Source: an uncultured Lachnospiraceae bacterium | GTDB lineage: Bacteria > Bacillota > Clostridia > Lachnospirales > Lachnospiraceae | NCBI GenBank assembly: GCA_910589385.1 | Contig: CAJUTU010000001.1 | Location: 124,001 to 188,000 of the forward strand | Reading direction: 5' to 3' | DNA: 64,000 nt | In this document: piece by piece, positions 33,467 to 41,889 of the stretch | Layout: each line of letters opens with the position of its first letter | Position numbering within the stretch: the stretch's first letter is position 1 | Position numbers and translations under genes: made by a program | The notes under the pieces: generated by a model | What the model was told of the DNA's origin: nothing | Seen by the model: only the letters and a program-made list of their open reading frames with translations | Databases searched by the model: none

Positions 33467-34402
33467 TCAGGCCGAAGCCGCTTTTTTTCTATCTTTCATC
33501 TTTTTGTAAGAATAAATAACAAGCACGATCACTGTCACAATATAGGGAATCGTGCTGACAAGCTCTGTCGGAATTCCCATATTCTGTGTTCCCGGATTCA
33601 CTGCAAAAGCGTCCGCAATTCCAAACAGAAGACAGACGATCAACATAGGAATGGGTTTATTTCCCCCCAGCGATGCCGCTGCAATCGCAATGAAGCCTCT
33701 TCCTGCCGTCATATCCTTGACGAAATAAGACACATATCCCATCGACATATAGACTCCGCCCATGGCCGCCAGCATTCCGCTAAGCGCCAGCGCGATGTAT
33801 CTCACTTTCAGCACATGTATCCCTACAGATTCCAACGCTTCTGGATTTTCTCCGCAGCTTCTGATGTGGAGCCCCAGGGAAGTTTTATACAAGAATACAC
33901 TCAGTACAAAAACCAACAGTACGGCCACATATGTCAGCACATTATGTCCCGAAACCGCCGCGCCGATATAGGGAATCTCTTTGATCAGAGGAATCTCTAC
34001 CTGAGGCAGTACTCCACTCGCAAGCGAAGATGAAATTCCTTTTTCCCCTACAGCAAGGAATAAAAGAAATACCGTGCCGCCTGCCGCGGTTAAATTATAC
34101 GCAATACCAGTAATCGTCGGGTCGGTCTTCAGTTTCGATACAATAAAACACATCAGGATCCCCAGCAAAGCGCCCACTGCCAGGGCCACGATCAGCCCGA
34201 GAAATGCATTGCCGCCCATCGCCGCACTTGCTACTACTCCGATCAGTGCACAGGTCAGCATCATTCCTTCAATCCCAATATTTGCAGTCCCGGCCAGATC
34301 CGCAACCATATAGGACATGGACGCATATAGGATAGGAGTTGTCATTCGGATAATCGAAAACAAGAAACTGATCGAAGTCACTATCTCTAATACTTTCATC
34401 AT
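33467..34402 (-). CDS. BMP-type nucleoside ABC permease 2
   Basis: About 311 residues with 8-9 membrane spans; second permease of the importer, similar to YufQ/NupQ (IGIEGMMLTCALIGVVAS and GRGFIAIAAASLGGNKP are typical). It overlaps the end of the first permease gene by a few nucleotides; AAGGAGG lies just before two adjacent ATG codons. With the ATPase and the lipoprotein it forms a complete BMP-family importer for nucleosides. Confidence 0.88.
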   Translation of the reverse strand: MMKVLEIVTSISFLFSIIRMTTPILYASMSYMVADLAGTANIGIEGMMLTCALIGVVASAAMGGNAFLGLIVALAVGALLGILMCFIVSKLKTDPTITGIAYNLTAAGGTVFLLFLAVGEKGISSSLASGVLPQVEIPLIKEIPYIGAAVSGHNVLTYVAVLLVFVLSVFLYKTSLGLHIRSCGENPEALESVGIHVLKVRYIALALSGMLAAMGGVYMSMGYVSYFVKDMTAGRGFIAIAAASLGGNKPIPMLIVCLLFGIADAFAVNPGTQNMGIPTELVSTIPYIVTVIVLVIYSYKKMKDRKKAASA

Positions 34403-35466
34403 CAATCCTCCTTAGCCGCGCTTCTTATCATTTTTACCGTAAGCTTTTTCTTATAATCTGATAAAAATCCCGTAGCTGCGATCAATATAATGATCACTCC
34501 CTGAATAATAGAAACCACTTCGTTCTGCACATCTGTTCCCCGGCTCATAATATCAGAACCAATACGCAGATACGCAAGAAGGAACGCTCCTATGGGCACA
34601 AGTTTCGGATTGTTTCTGGCTATGATCGCAATGATCAGACCATCCCAACCATATCCGGATCTCCACTCCCAGTTAAAACGCTGCTGAGACCCCATCATAT
34701 AAACGGCGCCGCCCAGACCGGCAATCGCGCCGCCGATCATCTGTGACAGAAGAATCGTTCCCATAACTCCGATTCCGGAATATTGGGCAAAATTCTTATT
34801 TTCCCCACACATCCGAAGCGCATAACCCCACCTTGTCCGATATAAAAAGAGCCATGCCGCCACGATCAAAACGACTGCAATGACCAGCCCGAAATGGATT
34901 CCTTTGGTAAATTCAAATAACCTTGCCGTTTCTGCAAATTTTAATGAAGCCACATGGGTACTTTTGGGATCTTTCATATAAGTTTTTAAAATAAAATCGC
35001 CAATATAAAACAAGATGTAATTCAACATCAAAGAAGAAACAATCTCATTTGCCTCAAATTTCAGCTTCAATATGGCCGGCAAAAACGCGATCACAGCTCC
35101 CGCCGCAAGACCCGCCAATAACGCCAAAACAGCATGAAGCCCGGAATCCATCTTGATCAAAGTGGCTGCCATAGCCGCCGCCAGGCCTCCCGCATAAAAC
35201 ATCCCTTCTACCGCCAGATTATACACCTTTGTCTGCAGAATAAACGTCACTGCCAGCCCCGTAAATAATAGCGGCGTCATCAATTCAATAATATTCGCCA
35301 GATACCGGAAAGAAATCAGCGGAGTAACAAAAAACTTATACATTGCTTCCAAAGGCTGTCCGCTTACCAGAAATATGATCACAACGGCAAAGCCTACCGC
35401 TATCCCCACAGCAAGAAAAGTCCTCAACAGTTCAAACCATGTCATCATTCTTTTCTTATTCTTCAC
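34402..35466 (-). CDS. BMP-type nucleoside ABC permease 1
   Basis: 354 residues, about nine membrane spans, similar to YufP/NupP (VEGMFYAGGLAAAMAA, NEIVSSLMLNYI, RMCGENKNFAQYSGIGV). Translation probably starts at a GTG behind GGAGGG, overlapping the ATPase gene by 11 nt. Partner of the second permease. Confidence 0.88.
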   Translation of the reverse strand: MKNKKRMMTWFELLRTFLAVGIAVGFAVVIIFLVSGQPLEAMYKFFVTPLISFRYLANIIELMTPLLFTGLAVTFILQTKVYNLAVEGMFYAGGLAAAMAATLIKMDSGLHAVLALLAGLAAGAVIAFLPAILKLKFEANEIVSSLMLNYILFYIGDFILKTYMKDPKSTHVASLKFAETARLFEFTKGIHFGLVIAVVLIVAAWLFLYRTRWGYALRMCGENKNFAQYSGIGVMGTILLSQMIGGAIAGLGGAVYMMGSQQRFNWEWRSGYGWDGLIIAIIARNNPKLVPIGAFLLAYLRIGSDIMSRGTDVQNEVVSIIQGVIIILIAATGFLSDYKKKLTVKMIRSAAKED

Positions 35467-37060
35467 TGTATGCCCTCCTTAGCTCTTCTTCGGGCTGTTT
35501 CTTTACTCCGAGCATGTAATATCCCAATTCCTCTTCACTTACTTTTTTTGCAAATGGGAAATACCCGGAGATTTTCCCCTGACACATCACAAGAATACTG
35601 TCTGAGAGTTCCAATACTTCATTTAGATCAGCAGAAACCAATAAAACGGCACATCCCTGGTCTCTGATCTCTACGATTTTTCTATGGATAAATTCAATGG
35701 CGCCCACGTCAACTCCCCTCGTCGGCTGATCTGCGATCAAAACGGCCGGATTTGTAGAAAACTCTCTTGCCACGATTACTTTCTGCATGTTCCCGCCTGA
35801 GAGCATACCGATTTCATCCAAAGCGCTGTCGCACCGAATATCATAATTTTCAACCGCATTGTGTACCCATTGGCCAATCTTCTTTTGGTTCAAAAAAAGA
35901 CCAGAATTGATTTCTTTGGAGTCGTAAATACTGGAAATCAGATTTTCCCGAATACTCACATGTCCGGCACATCCGTAAATCATGCGGTCTTCCGGTATAT
36001 AAGAGATTCCCTTCTGGCGGATCTGTTTGACTGACAGCCCACGCACCGATACCGGCTCTGATTCCACTTCATTCCCATTTGGCAAAACGGCGCGAAGCCT
36101 GATCTCTCCTCCATGCTGATCTAAAGGTTTCATACCAGTGATCAGCTCCACCAGCTCTTCCTGTCCGCTGCCTTCCACACCTGCAATCCCAAGAATTTCT
36201 CCACTGCGTACCGAAAAAGAAATCCCGTCCAAACTCTGCCTGCCAGCTTCATTTTTACAACTTAAATCCTTTACAAAAAGGCGTGCTTCTTTAGGCTTTG
36301 CCGCTTTTTTGTCGATATCCAGTATAATATCCCGCCCAACCATCAGCCTAGAGATATCTTCCACTGTAAGGCCTGCAACATCATAAGTCCCTACGCTCTT
36401 TCCATGACGCATGATCGTGATCCGCTGGCAGATTTGTTTTACCTCGTTTAATTTATGAGAAATAAAAATGATCGTCAGGCCGGCTTCTCTTAGTTTATTT
36501 AACTGCTCAAACAGTTCTTCCGTCTCCTGCGGGGTCAGGACCGCAGTCGGTTCATCCAGGATCAATAGCTTCACATCACGATACAATGCTTTCAGGATCT
36601 CAACCTTTTGCTTTTTTCCTACAGACAAATCCTGGACACAAGCAGACGGATCCACATCAAACCGAAACCGTTCGGAAAGCTCCTTCGTGATCTCTACCGC
36701 TTTTTTTCGATCCAGAAAGCCATGTTTTTTGGGTTCTTTTCCCAATACAATATTCTCCGCCACTGTTAAGGACGGCACCAGCTTAAAATGCTGGTGCACC
36801 ATTCCTATCCCCAGTTTCAGCGCGTCGTCGGAAGACCCGATCTTTACCTGTTTTCCCAAAAATCCTATCGTACCTTCATCCGGCTGCTCAATCCCGAATA
36901 AAACTTTCATCAGCGTTGATTTCCCTGCTCCATTTTCTCCTAACAGTGCATGGATCTCACATGATCCCACCGAAAAATCCACATGAGAATTTGCCAGAAC
37001 TCCGTTACTATATATTTTTGTGATATTCTTCATGCTTAATATTTCTGTGCCCTTCTCCAT
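35456..37060 (-). CDS. BMP-type nucleoside ABC ATPase
   Basis: 534 residues with two fused ABC domains, as in sugar/nucleoside importers (YufO/NupO, MglA-like). Domain 1: GENGAGKSTL, DLSVGKKQKVEILKAL, LLILDEPTAVLTP. Domain 2: GVEGSGQEEL (degenerate P-loop, usual for this class), MLSGGNMQKVIVAREF, VLIADQPTRGVD. Start is the ATG with GGAAAGG 8 nt upstream. Central part of the nucleoside importer. Confidence 0.92.
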   Translation of the reverse strand: MEKGTEILSMKNITKIYSNGVLANSHVDFSVGSCEIHALLGENGAGKSTLMKVLFGIEQPDEGTIGFLGKQVKIGSSDDALKLGIGMVHQHFKLVPSLTVAENIVLGKEPKKHGFLDRKKAVEITKELSERFRFDVDPSACVQDLSVGKKQKVEILKALYRDVKLLILDEPTAVLTPQETEELFEQLNKLREAGLTIIFISHKLNEVKQICQRITIMRHGKSVGTYDVAGLTVEDISRLMVGRDIILDIDKKAAKPKEARLFVKDLSCKNEAGRQSLDGISFSVRSGEILGIAGVEGSGQEELVELITGMKPLDQHGGEIRLRAVLPNGNEVESEPVSVRGLSVKQIRQKGISYIPEDRMIYGCAGHVSIRENLISSIYDSKEINSGLFLNQKKIGQWVHNAVENYDIRCDSALDEIGMLSGGNMQKVIVAREFSTNPAVLIADQPTRGVDVGAIEFIHRKIVEIRDQGCAVLLVSADLNEVLELSDSILVMCQGKISGYFPFAKKVSEEELGYYMLGVKKQPEEELRRAYSEE

Positions 37061-37078
37061 CCGCTTCACCTTTCCGGC

Positions 37079-38206
37079 TTATGGCTGAACTTCTGCTCTC
37101 AGCTTCGCAACCTCTTCATCCGTCATGTCAAATGCGCTCTTGATCTCAACCTCTCCATCTATGATACTTTGTTTTGCTTCTGTGATCTTGTCTCTGACCT
37201 CCGCAGGTACATTCTTCTGATACCATTCATTATCGGTAATCTCAATACAGCCATCGGATAATCCATAGATTTCTACGGCGCCAAATTCCAAAGAGCCCTC
37301 TGCAAATTTGCCAATTGCTTTGTCGATCGACAAATCCACCCTTTTCAGAATAGACGCATAGATTGCATCCGCTTTTTCTGCATCGCTGGAAAACAGTTCT
37401 GACTGGTCAGAATCCGTACCGATCGCATGATTTCCTGTCTCCTTTGCCGCATCCAAAACACCCAGTCCGGCGCCGCCTGCCGCCTGGAATACGATATCTG
37501 CGCCTGAATTATATAAAGCCACGCCAATCTCTTTTCCTTTTGCCGCATCCGTAAAACTATTCATATATCCTGTATTTACTTTGATATCCGGATTGATCAG
37601 TTTTGCGCCTTCAATATAACCTACAAGCCAGTCATTGATCAATGGGATGTCAAACCCTCCTGCAAAGCCGATCTCATTTGTTTCAGAAGTTCCTGCCGCA
37701 AGCACGCCGGCCAGGTATCCGCCTTCATAACATTTATATGTTATACAGAAAATGTTGGAATTGGCTCCGTCCGAAAAATCTACGCTCTCATCATACAGAA
37801 TAAATTTTTGATCCGGATATTCTTCTGCAGCCTCCTGAAGCGGCTGAGAAATATTTACGCCTCCGGTAATGATCACATCCCATCCTTCATTTATAACATC
37901 TTCTAAGGCTGCTGAATATTTTGTAATATCTGTTCCCATCTCAACAACTTTTGTTTCTGCTCCATAATGTTCTTCAATCAGCCCTAATCCGGCATTCGCC
38001 GAGTCAAAAAAGGATTTGTCCCCCAAAGTGCCAGGAACCAAAAGTAATACGCTGATGCCGCCGTCCTTGTTTCCTGTATCTTCTGAAGCCTGTCCTCCCT
38101 CTGTATCCGATGCGCCTTTTTTGCCGCACCCTGCAAGAAGGCTTACCGTTAATACTACCGACAATAAAATTGCTGCTATCTTTTTCATGATATATGATTC
38201 TTTCAT
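37079..38206 (-). CDS. BMP-family nucleoside-binding lipoprotein
   Basis: 375 residues from MKESYIMKK (AAGGGG 8 nt upstream). Signal peptide ending in LLAGC makes it a lipoprotein anchored outside the membrane. The mature part matches the BMP/PnrA (Med) family of nucleoside-binding proteins (GDKSFFDSANAGL; GGFDIPLINDWLVGYIEGA; VFQAAGGAGLGVLDAAK; IGTDSDQ). It delivers nucleosides to the permeases downstream. The ligand is probably a purine or a 5'-modified nucleoside; the sequence does not decide. Confidence 0.9.
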   Translation of the reverse strand: MKESYIMKKIAAILLSVVLTVSLLAGCGKKGASDTEGGQASEDTGNKDGGISVLLLVPGTLGDKSFFDSANAGLGLIEEHYGAETKVVEMGTDITKYSAALEDVINEGWDVIITGGVNISQPLQEAAEEYPDQKFILYDESVDFSDGANSNIFCITYKCYEGGYLAGVLAAGTSETNEIGFAGGFDIPLINDWLVGYIEGAKLINPDIKVNTGYMNSFTDAAKGKEIGVALYNSGADIVFQAAGGAGLGVLDAAKETGNHAIGTDSDQSELFSSDAEKADAIYASILKRVDLSIDKAIGKFAEGSLEFGAVEIYGLSDGCIEITDNEWYQKNVPAEVRDKITEAKQSIIDGEVEIKSAFDMTDEEVAKLRAEVQP

Positions 38207-38208
38207 CC

Positions 38209-39015
38209 TTATACCCCTTCCTTCTTTTTCAGCATGTCCTCCTTTACGCAATAAACATGCTGATTCTTTTTTTCACATTCTGTAATAAATTCTTCCACAT
38301 ATTTCTCTTTTGATTCATCCACGATCAAAGCCGTTATCTCATCCAGTCCGCAGACTTTATAAAATGCCCTGTTTTCCAGTTTGTGGTGGTCCACTAAAAA
38401 ATAAACCTCTCTGCTAGAACGGATCATTGCTTTTTTTACTTCTGCTTCATCCCGTGTCGCATCCGAAATCCCATGTACTGAATCAACCGCCTTAGAAGAT
38501 AAAAACGCTTTGTCTACATAATAGTTTTCCAGCATTCTGACTGCCTCTGCCCCTACCAGAGACATCGCGCTTTTCCTCAAGTCTCCTCCGATCAGGATCA
38601 CATCTATTTTCTCTTTATCTTTCAATTTCAGGCAAATACTGATATTATTCGTAATGACAGTTACATGGACGTCAAGATACTCTGCCATCGCATATATAGT
38701 ACTGCTGGCATCCATAAAAATGGAATCCCCTTCGTTTACCATTGATGCTGCGTACCTTGCAATCCGTTCCTTCTCCTCAGCATGAAACTTTACCCGCTTT
38801 TCTACCGGATCTTCGTACATTCCGCTTGGGATACTCCGCGCCCCGCCAAGAACGCGCACCAGGCTGTTGTCCGCCTCCAGTTTTCTCAAATCTCTCCGAA
38901 TCGTCATTTCCGATACATCCAACGTATTTTTCAAATAAGCGATGTCCACAAATTCGTTTTTCTTCACATAATCCAAGATGATTTTTTTTCTTTCTTCCGC
39001 AGTAAATGTTTTCAT
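38209..39015 (-). CDS. DeoR-family transcriptional regulator
   Basis: 268 residues: N-terminal DeoR winged helix (RKKIILDYVKKNEFVDIAYLKNTLDVSEMTIRRDLRKLE) and the C-terminal sugar-phosphate-sensing domain (GDSIFMDASSTIYAMAEYL, ITNN, LIGGDLRKSAMSLVG). DeoR proteins usually bind a phosphorylated sugar as inducer; ribose-1-phosphate or a downstream ketose-1-phosphate would fit here. Start MKTFTAEER is preferred (GGAGG 5 nt upstream). It lies 2 nt from the lipoprotein gene and very likely represses the operon through the three AATGTT-N7-AACATT-type sites upstream of mtnA. Confidence 0.88.
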   Translation of the reverse strand: MKTFTAEERKKIILDYVKKNEFVDIAYLKNTLDVSEMTIRRDLRKLEADNSLVRVLGGARSIPSGMYEDPVEKRVKFHAEEKERIARYAASMVNEGDSIFMDASSTIYAMAEYLDVHVTVITNNISICLKLKDKEKIDVILIGGDLRKSAMSLVGAEAVRMLENYYVDKAFLSSKAVDSVHGISDATRDEAEVKKAMIRSSREVYFLVDHHKLENRAFYKVCGLDEITALIVDESKEKYVEEFITECEKKNQHVYCVKEDMLKKKEGV

Positions 39016-39043
39016 GCCAGCCTCCATTTTCTTTACTCTTGCC

Positions 39044-40087
39044 TTATTTTCCCATGATCATTTTGAGATTATCGCAAAAAGGAGGATACACGATACCTTT
39101 TTCTGTAACAATTGCCGTGATATTCTCTGCCGGGGTGACATCAAAGGAAGGATTATATGTTTTTATCTCCCTCGGTGCGATATACTCTCCATGAATACAT
39201 AGTACCTCATCCCAGCTTCTTTCTTCAATAGGAATCTCACTGCCTGCCGCACATTCCATGTCGATCGTCGATATAGGAGACGCAACATAGAACGGTATAT
39301 GAAAATATTTCGCAAGCACGCTCACTCCATACGTTCCTACCTTATTCGCCGTGTCGCCGTTCGAAGCAACCCTGTCGCATCCTACAATCACTGCATCAAT
39401 CTTTCCCTGAGACATCACGAGCGCCGCCATATTATCGCAGATCAGCGTAACATCCACTCCATGCTGTGCCAGTTCAAAGGCGGTCAGATTCGCGCCTTGA
39501 AGTCTTGGTCTTGTTTCATCTGCAAATGCTTTGATCTTCATTCCCTTTTCCTGTGCCATATAGAAAACAGAAAGCGCGGTTCCATATCCGGAAGTTGCCA
39601 GACCGCCTGCATTACAATGTGTAAGAACGGTATCGCCGTCCTTTAAAAGACGAAGCAGCTTCTCCCCAATACTTCTGTTCGTGAGTTTGTCTTCTTCATG
39701 GATTGCAACGGCTTCGGATTCCACTTCTCTTTTCAGATCTTCCAGGGACAGTTCCCGGCGCTTTTCCATTTTTTCCAAAATCCGGTCCACTGCCCACATG
39801 AGATTGATTGCCGTAGGACGGGAAGACTTCAGATATTCTCCTTTCTCCTTCATATACCGGAAGAAAGAATCTCCTTTTTCCCCCTTGTAAGCGTGTGCAG
39901 CCAGGACCATTCCATATCCTGCCGCAACACCGATCGCCGGCGCTCCCCTCACGATCATTGTCTGTATTGCCCGATACACATCCTCCAGATTCTTACATAC
40001 CACATAAGCAACCTTATTCGGCAAAATCGTCTGATCCAGAAGAACTAATTCCCCCTCCTTCCATTCTAATGTTGTAATTTCTCCCAT
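39044..40087 (-). CDS. mtnA: MtnA-type aldose-1-phosphate isomerase
   Basis: 347 residues of the MtnA/eIF2B-like isomerase family. Catalytic Cys158 (HCNAG) and Asp238 (GCDRVASNGDTANKVGT) are present, as is VRGAPAIG (47-53). MtnA converts 5-methylthioribose-1-phosphate to the ribulose-1-phosphate form; close relatives act on 5-deoxyribose-1-phosphate or ribose 1,5-bisphosphate. The context (nucleoside importer plus phosphorylase) fits a nucleoside-derived sugar-1-phosphate. The usual following steps of methionine salvage (dehydratase, enolase/phosphatase, dioxygenase) or an aldolase are not nearby. First gene of the operon; start fixed by AAAGGAG 10 nt upstream. Confidence 0.88.
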   Translation of the reverse strand: MGEITTLEWKEGELVLLDQTILPNKVAYVVCKNLEDVYRAIQTMIVRGAPAIGVAAGYGMVLAAHAYKGEKGDSFFRYMKEKGEYLKSSRPTAINLMWAVDRILEKMEKRRELSLEDLKREVESEAVAIHEEDKLTNRSIGEKLLRLLKDGDTVLTHCNAGGLATSGYGTALSVFYMAQEKGMKIKAFADETRPRLQGANLTAFELAQHGVDVTLICDNMAALVMSQGKIDAVIVGCDRVASNGDTANKVGTYGVSVLAKYFHIPFYVASPISTIDMECAAGSEIPIEERSWDEVLCIHGEYIAPREIKTYNPSFDVTPAENITAIVTEKGIVYPPFCDNLKMIMGK

Positions 40088-40136
40088 TTTCACACTGCTC
40101 CTTTCATTTTTGTTCATTTCTATCATTTATATTGAC

Positions 40137-40165
40137 ATATTAGCACTTAGAATGTTAATTGTCAA
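40137..40165 (-). promoter_or_regulatory. Sigma-A promoter of the salvage operon
   Basis: TTGACA and TAATAT separated by 17 bp on the minus strand, about 50 nt upstream of mtnA. The -35 hexamer lies within operator 1. Confidence 0.75.
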
Positions 40166-40169
40166 CATT
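40151..40169. promoter_or_regulatory. Operator 1, AATGTT-N7-AACATT
   Basis: Perfect 6-bp arms around a 7-bp spacer (AATGTTAATTGTCAACATT), covering the -35 element of the operon promoter. Binding here would block RNA polymerase. The DeoR protein of the operon is the obvious candidate. Confidence 0.65.
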
Positions 40170-40173
40170 ATTC

Positions 40174-40190
40174 ATGTTCATTTTTAACAT
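40174..40190. promoter_or_regulatory. Operator 2, ATGTT-N7-AACAT
   Basis: Second copy of the same dyad (ATGTTCATTTTTAACAT), spaced 22-23 bp centre to centre from operator 1, about two helical turns. Confidence 0.6.
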
Positions 40191-40308
40191 TTATTCTCTA
40201 CATGCCTTAATTTGGCAAAATTGAAATATATCCTTATTTTTACAGTATTTTTGGAGTTTAGTCTTATTTCGGCATCCCCAAAATATTCTCACCATAAAGC
40301 ATATAAAA

Positions 40309-40327
40309 AATGTTAATTTCTAACATT
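40309..40327. promoter_or_regulatory. Operator 3, AATGTT-N7-AACATT
   Basis: Third copy with perfect 6-bp arms (AATGTTAATTTCTAACATT), about 158 bp upstream of operator 1. Its distance would suit DNA looping. The stretch between operators 2 and 3 is AT-rich with no reading frame. Confidence 0.6.
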
Positions 40328-40342
40328 TTTTGATTATAAAAA

Positions 40343-40406
40343 AACAAAAAAAAGAACTGTAGGAAAATATCCTGCACAATCTGTTCAGGATATTTTCCTA
40401 CAGTTC
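40343..40406 (-). terminator. Strong terminator after the SPFH-RHH pair
   Basis: Perfect 21-bp inverted repeat (arms 40354-40374 and 40386-40406) with an 11-nt loop, followed on the minus strand by a long T-rich tract. It insulates the salvage operon from the genes upstream. Confidence 0.92.
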
Positions 40407-40418
40407 CTTATATCTTGC

Positions 40419-40619
40419 TCAAATATCCAGTTCTAATGGCTCATCCAAATGTTCTGACACATACTTTCCGTTTTTCTTCCTCTGCCTGACGCATTCTGTC
40501 AGCAGATATTCAATCTGCCCGTTTACAGAACGGAAATCATCTTCCGCCCATGCGGCAATATCATTATATAGCTTTTCGGATAATCTAAGAGGAACCTGCT
40601 TTTTTTTCATATCACCCAT
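40419..40619 (-). CDS. Small ribbon-helix-helix (Arc-like) protein
   Basis: 66 residues. KKKQVPLRLSEKLYNDIAAWA followed by SVNGQIEYLLTECV has the beta-strand and two-helix pattern of Arc/MetJ/CopG-type DNA-binding proteins; the acidic C-terminus is not part of the fold. It follows the SPFH gene with no gap and shares its terminator. Such small proteins often accompany SPFH genes, but whether it binds DNA or regulates this operon is not known. The start could also be the ATG three codons in. Confidence 0.7.
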   Translation of the reverse strand: MGDMKKKQVPLRLSEKLYNDIAAWAEDDFRSVNGQIEYLLTECVRQRKKNGKYVSEHLDEPLELDI

Positions 40620-40620
40620 C

Positions 40621-41643
40621 TTAATACAGACTGCCTGCGTTTACGATTGGCTGTGCATCATGATTGCCGCAAAGCACCACCAGCATATTCGAAACCATGG
40701 CCGCCTTCCTTTCTTCATCCAATTCCACCATCTGTGTCTCGCTGAGACGGTTCAGCGCCATCTCTACCATACCGACCGCCCCGTCCACGATCATCTTCCT
40801 TGCATCCACAACTGCGGAAGCCTGCTGCCGCTGGAGCATGACAGACGCGATCTCCGGCGCATAGGCAAGATGGGTGATCCGTGCCTCAATGATTTCCATG
40901 CCTGCTTCTACAACCTTCTGCTGGATCTGGTCCCGGATACGAGAAGCTACGATCTCACTGGATCCACGCAGGCTGCCCTCATCCGCAATTCCGTCTCCGG
41001 TAGTATCTACATTCGGAGCTACGTCATAAGGGTAGATACGCACGATGTCACGGAGCGCGCTGTCGCACTGCAGGGAAAGGTATTCTTTATAATTATCTAC
41101 ATTGAATACCGCCTTTGCAGTGTCTGTCACACGCCACATTACGGCAATCCCGATTTCCACAGGGTTTCCAAGGCAGTCATTGATCTTCTGGCGGCTGTTA
41201 TTCAGCGTCATCACTTTTAGGGAAATCTTATTGCTTACCGGCATCTCCAGATTCGCAGACACAGATTCGCCTGCAATCGCTAAAGCTTTCCTTGAGCCTC
41301 TGTCAACATCGCCGCTCTGGCTCAGCTTTGTCTTCGCCGCAGGATTGACACTGGAACAAAACGGATTCACATAATAGAATCCTTCTCCTTTCAGCGTTCC
41401 CACGTATTTCCCAAACAAGGTCAATACAAGCGCTTCCTGTGGTTTCAGCACCTTCAGGCCGCAGAAAGGAATCCAGCCGATCCCAAGCCAGATACAGCTT
41501 ATGATCAGCAGAACAGGCAGACCTTTGTGTGCAATGATGATCCCTCCGATTACACAGCCTGCAATTGCCGCAATATAAAGCAGCAGCGTCAGCAGCAGCA
41601 TGGCCATACCATTCTTTTTGTTTGTAAGTACTATTTCCTTCAT
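40621..41643 (-). CDS. SPFH/Band 7 membrane protein
   Basis: 340 residues: two N-terminal membrane segments (MAMLLLTLLLYIAAIAGCVIGG and LPVLLIISCIWLGIGWIPF), then the SPFH (stomatin/prohibitin/flotillin) domain (LKPQEALVLTLFGKYVGTLKGEGFYYVNPF), and a helical C-terminus (ASRIRDQIQQKVVEAGMEIIEARI) that mediates oligomerisation in the family. SPFH proteins form membrane scaffolds and modulate membrane proteases. It has its own promoter and is paired with a small ribbon-helix-helix gene. Confidence 0.87.
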   Translation of the reverse strand: MKEIVLTNKKNGMAMLLLTLLLYIAAIAGCVIGGIIIAHKGLPVLLIISCIWLGIGWIPFCGLKVLKPQEALVLTLFGKYVGTLKGEGFYYVNPFCSSVNPAAKTKLSQSGDVDRGSRKALAIAGESVSANLEMPVSNKISLKVMTLNNSRQKINDCLGNPVEIGIAVMWRVTDTAKAVFNVDNYKEYLSLQCDSALRDIVRIYPYDVAPNVDTTGDGIADEGSLRGSSEIVASRIRDQIQQKVVEAGMEIIEARITHLAYAPEIASVMLQRQQASAVVDARKMIVDGAVGMVEMALNRLSETQMVELDEERKAAMVSNMLVVLCGNHDAQPIVNAGSLY

Positions 41644-41746
41644 CTCTCCTGTCCTCCTTTTTGAATCCCTACAAAAATGCTCATTCAGATTCCTGGATTA
41701 TGCCTGTAGCATTTCCAGATTCATTTTAATTATTTTTTATATATTT

Positions 41747-41775
41747 ATAATATCATTTTAATATCATTATGTCAA
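41747..41775 (-). promoter_or_regulatory. Promoter of the SPFH-RHH pair
   Basis: TTGACA and TATTAT separated by 17 bp on the minus strand, about 100 nt upstream of the SPFH start, inside a very AT-rich region. Confidence 0.75.
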
Positions 41776-41889
41776 CATCAAATTTTATTAAAGTCAAAGG
41801 CACCGGAAGAACCTCTTTCATTTGTCCTGCCAGTGCCCTGCGCTGTCCATATATACTTTTTATCATGGATCCCAAAACAATTTCTGCGA

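Noticed and set aside
39044..40087. Complete methionine salvage pathway
   Set aside because: Only the MtnA isomerase is present; no MtnB, MtnK, MtnW/X/Z/D-type genes are in the window, so the full pathway cannot be claimed.
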